Part shown: in pieces, positions 58,633 to 64,000 of the stretch
How the letters are laid out: each line of letters begins with the position of its first letter
How positions within the stretch are numbered: the first letter of the stretch is position 1
Assembly (NCBI GenBank): GCA_963682025.1
Contig: OY821519.1
Coordinates: 250,292,358-250,356,357 of the forward strand
Reading direction: 5' to 3'
From: Cordilura impudica
Lineage: Eukaryota > Arthropoda > Insecta > Diptera > Scathophagidae
Length of the DNA stretch: 64,000 nt
Position numbers and translations under genes: made by a program
Notes under the pieces: generated by a model
What the model was told of the DNA's origin: nothing
The model's input: only the letters and a program-made list of their open reading frames with translations
The model's database searches: none

Positions 58633-58929
58633 TATTTTACAGAAAATTGAAAAAATAAATTTAAAAAGAAGTAATTTTTTTTAATTTGTTGGGTAATAAT
58701 TTAAAACATAAAACCCTAAAGAAAAAAAAATAAAAACAATCTAAAAATGTAAAAATAATTTGTTTTAGTTACCATAAAATTGATTTTTCTACAAATTTTA
58801 ACTTTGATAACTCATAAGTAGGCCCCTACAAAGCGTAGCACCCTTTCCAAACGCTCATTTCATAGGCTGAACAGTTATCTATCATATGCTGTTTAAACTG
58901 TTCAATTATGTTATTCGGTTCAAAAGATA

Positions 58930-58968
58930 TTATTTTTGCAACGAAAAAACTCAAATGGCGCCACTGTG
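58930..58968 (-). other. RSS-like Transib right end
   Basis: Minus strand: CACAGTG, 23 bases, then CAAAAATAA. The 23-base spacer sequence differs from the other copies, but the spacing is the same. Confidence 0.75.
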
Positions 58969-58973
58969 CCACG

Positions 58974-59592
58974 GTTAGTCAGAAGAATCTAGAATTTTGG
59001 GCACTGCCATTCGTGGAGTAGCGTGATGGCAGTGGTTTAAACCCAAAATCGCGGGAAGAGCTCAGCTCGATGTGAAGTTGCATTCTTCCGGGTGCTGTGA
59101 GCAATAGAATAGCATGAGGTTTTAGATAGGCCTCGAATCTCGACCAAGACATGGAAAATGTTGCCCAAATGAACAAACCTTAAAATTAGTATCGAAGTAT
59201 AGTTTTAATTCACGATCCAGTGTTCAGAGCACCGTTAGGTTTTCTCAATGCGACAGGTACTCGAGTTAAGCAGGAGACACTCATACCCTCTGCACACTGG
59301 TATGGTAGTTGTAAAAAGTACAAAAAGGAAAATACACTTAAAAAAAAACGTTTCATGTAGTTCAATTTTAAAGAATTGAAAAGAAAACAAACCACACCAA
59401 AAAAATTCAACAATTTGTTTACAATTAACTGTTGAAAAAGTTAAATTAAATATTTCTACGGTAAAACCCCGATTTTCAATCGTTATGAAAACTATTTGCT
59501 TGAGACACACTGTTAACTGGTGACAATTGTATCAGTCCATACAATTATGAGCTCAGGAAAGTTGGATTGAAAACCTTTTCTCTAAGCTAATA
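58974..59592. other. Unexplained less AT-rich stretch after the Transib end
   Basis: 58974-59320 is markedly less AT-rich than most of the window. It contains an inverted repeat CACTGCCAT/ATGGCAGTG (59001-59036) with a ~17-base loop. A 65-codon minus frame at 58979-59176 has no recognisable domain. It does not read as rRNA or a known element to me. Confidence 0.35.
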
Positions 59593-59650
59593 GCGTAGGG
59601 TATAGTAGTATAGTTGACCTAGACCGACTATAAGTTTCTTACTTTTTCTC
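59593..59650 (+). mobile_element. Helentron/DINE-like 3' end fragment
   Basis: GCGTAGGGTATAGTAGTATA, the imperfect hairpin TAGTTGACCTAGACCGACTA and TAAGTTTCTTACTTTTT. Only the last ~55 bp of the family. Confidence 0.7.
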
Positions 59651-59997
59651 TTTTTGGAGAGTGCAGCGAAAATAAATAAACAAGATTAGTATTCAGATTA
59701 ACAGTTTTTATAATTTTATTTACTTGTTTTCTGACTGGAATATTCTTCGTATAAATTATCTATTTCAAACTGTTTCCGGCATTTAAATGCTTTATATCTT
59801 CCACAGATTTTAACGTTATATAAAAGTTTTTCATATTTTTTTCAAAATATTCCTTTGAATAACGGTTTAAATTAAAACTTGTGTTAAACAAAAGGTGTTC
59901 TACGAGTATATTTAAAAACGCTTGTTTGGCAGAACATCAAGAATAGTGTCCCCAGGGTGTAATAATAATGACACATATCCCCCAAACCACACAACTG

Positions 59998-60055
<58 letters not shown>

Positions 60056-61837
60056 ACTTAAATTTACAAATGCCAAAACGGGCGGCGGGAGTATGTTAAG
60101 AATTTTTTCATTAATAAAAGTGAAATTTCCAACCAAAAAAGAACAAGAAGCAAAATTTGTAGTCACTTGAGAAATATTGTCATTGAATAAGTGTTGAATT
60201 TTAGTAGCTTAAGGTTAAGTTTGTCATTAACACGTACATACATATGTGATGGAAATGACTACGGCAGAAAATGTGTGTTTGTTAGACATGTATGACATTT
60301 GAAAATTCTAAAGAGACTCGGGCATAAAGTAGAGAAGGAGTTAGGGGAGGGGGGGAGGATTTTTTAGTTAAACACACCAGTATTTGTTTTGACAATAGAA
60401 CAGACAGGAAATTAAAAGTGTGAACTAAGTACGGCTGAACTCTGCGGAAGTCTAATTGAATATCCTTAAAACAAAAACAAAAAGAGAAGACTTCTTATAA
60501 ATGATGATATTTTTCCTTTGAAGTTGTTTTAGTTGTGCAAAGCAAATAATAGTTTTGAAGGGGAATGTGAACACTAAAATATTTGGGAGGTCTGTTTGGT
60601 AAATGACAAATAGAAAATTTGGAATTTTTTCGAAGCAAAATATTTGAGCATATCTCTGACACTCATTATTATTTGGTTAAATTTATGTTCAAAACATTAA
60701 TTAAATGTTTTGCTTTATACAATTTAAAGAATTTTTCAAAACCAGCACCTGCATATGAATCTTTTGGTAAACAGCAGCATTACAAACATGTGTCTTTATT
60801 TAGAAGACATTTATTTTTTCGAAAATTATTTTCAAAATTAATTTCTGTTTCGCTGAAACAAGACAAGTAAAAATTGAACTTCAATTTAGTTAATTTGGTT
60901 TGATTTGTTATTGTTGGCCTTGTACAACATTATTCTTAATTAGAAAACATTTCCAAAAATAATTAATGTCTCTCATTATGTTACACAACATTTAGTTTGA
61001 AATTTATGGGAATTTAAACCTGAAATATAAAAGGAAGCAATGCACGTGTATGACACAAGCTGGAAAATGTTAAAAAAACGATTTCCTTAAAAAAAAAATG
61101 TTCCAACTTGGAGATGAAAATAATTAAGTACATACTTGCATTACCATTTGTTATCTATGTATAATCAGATCTAATTAGCAGTCTAAGGAGTTAAACAAAA
61201 AACTGCAAAACTGCCTAAAGATAATGACTTGCCTTCTTGCAAACTTAAAAAAAAAACAGAAAAAAAAAACACATTGCAATTAGGCCAATCATATTTAGCT
61301 AGTCTCTTTTTGCATTATTTTAAATAGATCTAGACTAGACTGCTTAATACACCCACTGTCTCTGATTCTTAGTTAAACAGATCACATACTTGAAAAACAA
61401 ATATTGTCTGTTTGCCGTTGCTGCTGCCTAATGATAAGAACATCATTCATTAATCATTGCAATAAACACGTGAAATTTGTTGTAAAACAAAATTGTCTTC
61501 TTCTTCTTTTACACATTTTAGGGGTGTTGACAATACTTGACTGTTGTCTGCTGCTTTCCAGCTAGTGTCTGTCTTTTCAATGTTAAGAGGTTACTCATAA
61601 TTTGCTAAAGACTCCTTTCTGTTTTATTTGTCATGCTTCTTTATTTCAAGTAATTCACATCTAGTTCGTTAAGTAGTTGTTGTTAGTTGCTTTTTTTTTC
61701 TCTTACAAACTCATTAAAAAGTTAATAAAAAAATAATCACCTTTTCTTATATTTGTTATAGTTTCTAGTCTGCACATAAGTTTTTAATTGCCATTTGTTC
61801 AAAATTTATGATGAGTTTTGTAAAAATTAAACGAAAA
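59651..61837. other. Apparently single-copy AT-rich DNA
   Basis: No gene recognised. Apart from a CA microsatellite it holds only simple A/T runs. The 83-codon frame at 60619-60870 has no domain. It could be intronic. Confidence 0.4.
60003..60050 (+). repeat. (CA)n microsatellite, ~24 units
   Basis: Uninterrupted ACAC run, flanked by CATACACAC variants on both sides. Confidence 0.95.
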
Positions 61838-62483
61838 AAACAAGTAAGAAAATTATAGTGGGTCTAGACCACACCCTACACCATGCGTTTAGTGACCATA
61901 TTTCTTAAGTCTAACTAATTATATATAGAAAATAAGCAGAAATCAATTTTGAGTGCCACTGTTAATAATTTTTTTTTTACCTTCGGATATGAAAAAGTTC
62001 ATATCGGATGCTATATTTATATGGGGACTAGGTCGAAAAATAAACCGATCCTAACCATATTTGGTAAGGTCACTTATTTGTTGCAAAAACATATACAAAC
62101 AAATTTTGAGAAAAATCTGTGGAATATTTTTGTTTGTTTGATAGATTTAAGAGCCGATCGGGAATCAGCTTCATATGGGAGCTATGACTAAGAATTGTCC
62201 TACAGGGCTTATGTTTGGACTATTGATAAATAGATGTAATAAAACTACACAAACCCAATATGAATGAGATCTATATGATAATTTGGATATAATGGCAATT
62301 TAAGTCGATCTCATAGGAGTCATTTGTATGGGGACTAGGTCTGAACATAAACCGATTTTCACTAATTTCAATAGCGTTCAGGAAGTGATTTTGAGTCGAT
62401 CGGTATAGGTCAAATATTTTCGATAGTTACAAACATCACCACTAAGTCATTATACCCTGACCCAATAGTGGTATAGGGTATAA
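61838..62483 (-). mobile_element. Helentron/DINE-like element with internal deletion
   Basis: The left 3' end AACAAGTAAGAAAATTATAG is followed by GTGGGTCTAGACCACACCC, where the hairpin is altered. The body is well kept to ACTAATTTCAATAGCGTTCA (about 62377). A jump then leads directly to GAAGTGATTTTGAGTCGATC, so the whole GGAC microsatellite section is deleted. The 5' tip AATAGTGGTATAGGGTATAA is present. Confidence 0.82.
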
Positions 62484-62589
62484 ATTTAATAAAGAATGGG
62501 AAATATGTGATGATTTTAAAAGTAATATATAATGGAGTAAAGTCAATAAAAATGTAATCTAGTAATATTTAAATTTTAGATTGGCTACG

Positions 62590-63190
62590 GCCAGTTCAGG
62601 GAGTCGCACATAAAGCATTTTGTAGTTATTGCAAAATCATAATGTTGGCACACAAAAAAGATCTTATTATGCCCATTTTTTATATGGCTACTCACATTAA
62701 TATCTGATGGACTTGTCACCATGTGGCAAGGATTTCCCTTTTATAAAACTGATGCTCCGATCATGCCCATTTTTTTGTTCAACTAATTTCCAAGGCTCTC
62801 ACTATTACAGTACTCGAGATATGACTTTTTATATTTACTTTGTACGGGAGGTGCCACACCCATTGGTGTTAATAATAGATGGCTCAGACAAATTTCCATA
62901 GATATCTCGAGATATATTATATTGAATTATGGAAGGTGCCACGCCCATTTATCCGATCCCGCCCATTTTTGGCATAGCTACTAACAGCAATAATACACAA
63001 ATTTGCAAAGCACTCCCTATGATATTACTCAATATATATAATATTAACAGTTCACTTTATATGGGAGGTGCCACGCCCACTAAAAATATCACACAAAAAT
63101 TGCAGCCTGTGTTCATCTTTAAGGACCATTCGAAATATTGAAACCAACATTTTTAAATTAAGATGAGTAGTTACGGAGATTACCTCCTAA
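62590..63190. repeat. Repeats with GGTGCCACRCCCA boxes
   Basis: GGGAGGTGCCACACCCATT (62849), GGAAGGTGCCACGCCCATTT (62931) and GGGAGGTGCCACGCCCACTA (63062) alternate with GCCCATTTTTKGYATRGCTACT, ATTACTCRAKATATR and TTTATATKGGAGG phrases. I infer a diverged ~100-130-bp tandem repeat of about four units. No ORF is conserved among them. Confidence 0.55.
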
Positions 63191-63770
63191 AAACAAACAA
63201 ACATACATAACCTCTTTATTATATTAATATAAAATAGGTTCAATAATTATTTTTGTTTTTGTTTTAAGTGTTAAGAAAATAGAAATAAAATTATATAACA
63301 AAAATGAAACACAACTTTATTAATTCATTTAAAAGCAGAAAAAAGACCAGAAATAAATTAAAAAATAAAAAAATAAATGAATAAATAATTAGTAAAAAAC
63401 TTATTCGGCCATTGGAATCTCTTTTGTCTAAAGTTTGCAGAAGTGCTTTTGGCTTTATTTACAGACCATTTTTATAGGAAAATCCTGAAAATAATCCCCT
63501 CCCCATCGACACAAAAATTTTTTTTACTTAAATTTTTCTTTTTATTTTATGTATTATTTGTCTTAGGTTTGAACCCTCTCCCGATCGAATTTTCCACAAA
63601 AATTATTTTGTTTACTTCAAGTTTTTTATAGGAGCATCTCCTGGGTGGTTTTGAACCCCTTCCTCAACATATTTTTTTCAGTAAAATTAATTTTTCTTTT
63701 ACATTCTTAATTTTATTTTATGTTATGAAGAATATTTTTGTTTCGATCGTATCAGAATTTTTTTTTATCA
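63191..63770. other. Low-complexity AT-rich DNA
   Basis: Short loosely repeated phrases at 63480-63680 (TTTGAACCCTCTCCCGATCG, TTTTGAACCCCTTCCTCAAC) suggest a ~95-bp degenerate tandem repeat of 2-3 units. No gene. Confidence 0.4.
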
Positions 63771-63771
63771 G

Positions 63772-63832
63772 GGCTGTGGAATCGGAGTTGTGTTGTGGTG
63801 TTTTTACCGGAGTCGGAGTCGGACTAATAGTA
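63772..63832 (+). repeat. GGAGTCGGAGTCGGAC hexamer-like repeat
   Basis: GGCTGTGGAATCGGAGTTG then ACCGGAGTCGGAGTCGGACT: degenerate (GGAGTC)n, short. Confidence 0.55.
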
Positions 63833-63841
63833 AACTCTGTA

Positions 63842-63900
63842 GATCAATTCTTAGCCATATCCACCGTATAAAGCTGCTCCTCGATTTTCACTTAAATGTT
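63842..63900 (+). mobile_element. Helentron/DINE-like body fragment
   Basis: CAATTCTTAGCCATATCCACCG, TAAAGCTGCTCCTCGATTTT and CACTTAAAT match the body of the family (CAATTCTTAGTCATAGGTCCC, GAGCTGCTTCCCGATCTTCACTTAAATC). About 60 bp, no ends; the remaining 100 bp of the window show nothing. Confidence 0.65.
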
Positions 63901-64000
63901 CATATGGCACCTTTAAATGTTAATATATTACAGTATTTAAGACTTAATAGTTTTTTTGAATCTATTTAATCTGGTATTGATAACATATTTTTATTTGGTT

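Larger units (their letters stand above)
55755..58968 (+). mobile_element. Nearly full-length Transib DNA transposon (5' end tentative)
   Basis: The right end is clear: CACTGTG at 58962-58968, reading inward CACAGTGGCGCCATTTGAGT, with the next 5-mer outside being CCACG. The left end is uncertain. CATGTGCGCCGACGAAGTTT at 55755 is the best partner (shared GCGCC and AGTTTT), but it lacks a clean 7-mer and is not preceded by CCACG. If right, the element is ~3.2 kb, the usual Transib size. It carries the transposase pseudogene at 56601-58632. Confidence 0.7.

Overview
This is eukaryotic, strongly AT-rich DNA that reads as a gene-poor, repeat-dense stretch of a fly genome. A dipteran (schizophoran, probably calyptrate) source is inferred from three things. 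First, one DINE-1-like/Helentron-type family with an internal (GGAC)n/(GTCC)n microsatellite occurs well over ten times. Second, the transposase relics are of mariner, Tc1, piggyBac and Transib type, with jockey- and R1-like retrotransposon remnants. Third, satellite-like arrays are abundant. I recognise no host gene, rRNA gene, functional tRNA gene or CRISPR array. One 74-codon ORF at 49108-49332 (minus) is the only plausible host-type coding candidate, and it is weak.

Layout. 1-8.2 kb: a dispersed repeat, a mariner-like pseudogene split by a small MITE, AT-rich single-copy DNA, a diverged tandem repeat carrying GGCGCC boxes, and two old DINE-like relics. 8.2-19.9 kb: several better-preserved Helentron/DINE copies, including two arranged as a 1.6-kb near-palindrome; a degenerate TTAAGAAAAGGTAC array; a TTTTTCAT-rich array; a perfect 429-bp tandem duplication; a ~122-bp tandem array; and a second mariner-like pseudogene. 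19.9-24.6 kb: a very diverged satellite built round CGGTTAACCG boxes. 26-29.9 kb: a mariner fragment cut by a solo Transib end, then more TTAAGAAAAGGTAC-type array and another Helentron copy. 32-34.1 kb: a satellite whose ~225-270-bp monomers are studded with TTCAGCT boxes. 35.5-40 kb: a mariner gene apparently split by ~3.5 kb of the TTAAGAAAAGGTAC array. 40-47.3 kb: a SINE-like tRNA relic, a piggyBac pseudogene, a jockey-like reverse transcriptase and an internally deleted Transib with a perfect 5-bp target duplication. 48-53 kb: more Helentron copies. 53.4-59 kb: a Tc1 pseudogene, an R1-clade fragment and a nearly complete Transib transposase pseudogene. 59-64 kb: single-copy AT-rich DNA, one Helentron copy and minor repeats.

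The most informative system is the Transib group (the transposon superfamily related to vertebrate RAG1). Four identified ends begin with a 7-mer CACAGTG or CACTGTG, followed exactly 23 bases later by a CAAAA-containing A-rich block. This is the geometry of a 23-spacer V(D)J recombination signal. The transposases carry the family motifs, but all are broken by frameshifts or stops, so none looks autonomous. The Helentron/DINE copies show the expected non-autonomous architecture: subterminal inverted repeats, a tetranucleotide microsatellite, and a 3' hairpin followed by CTTACTTGTTT. No Rep/helicase ORF is in the window, so they must have been moved in trans.

Limits: boundaries of diverged repeats are read by eye and are approximate. 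Family names rest on motif recognition, not on searches.
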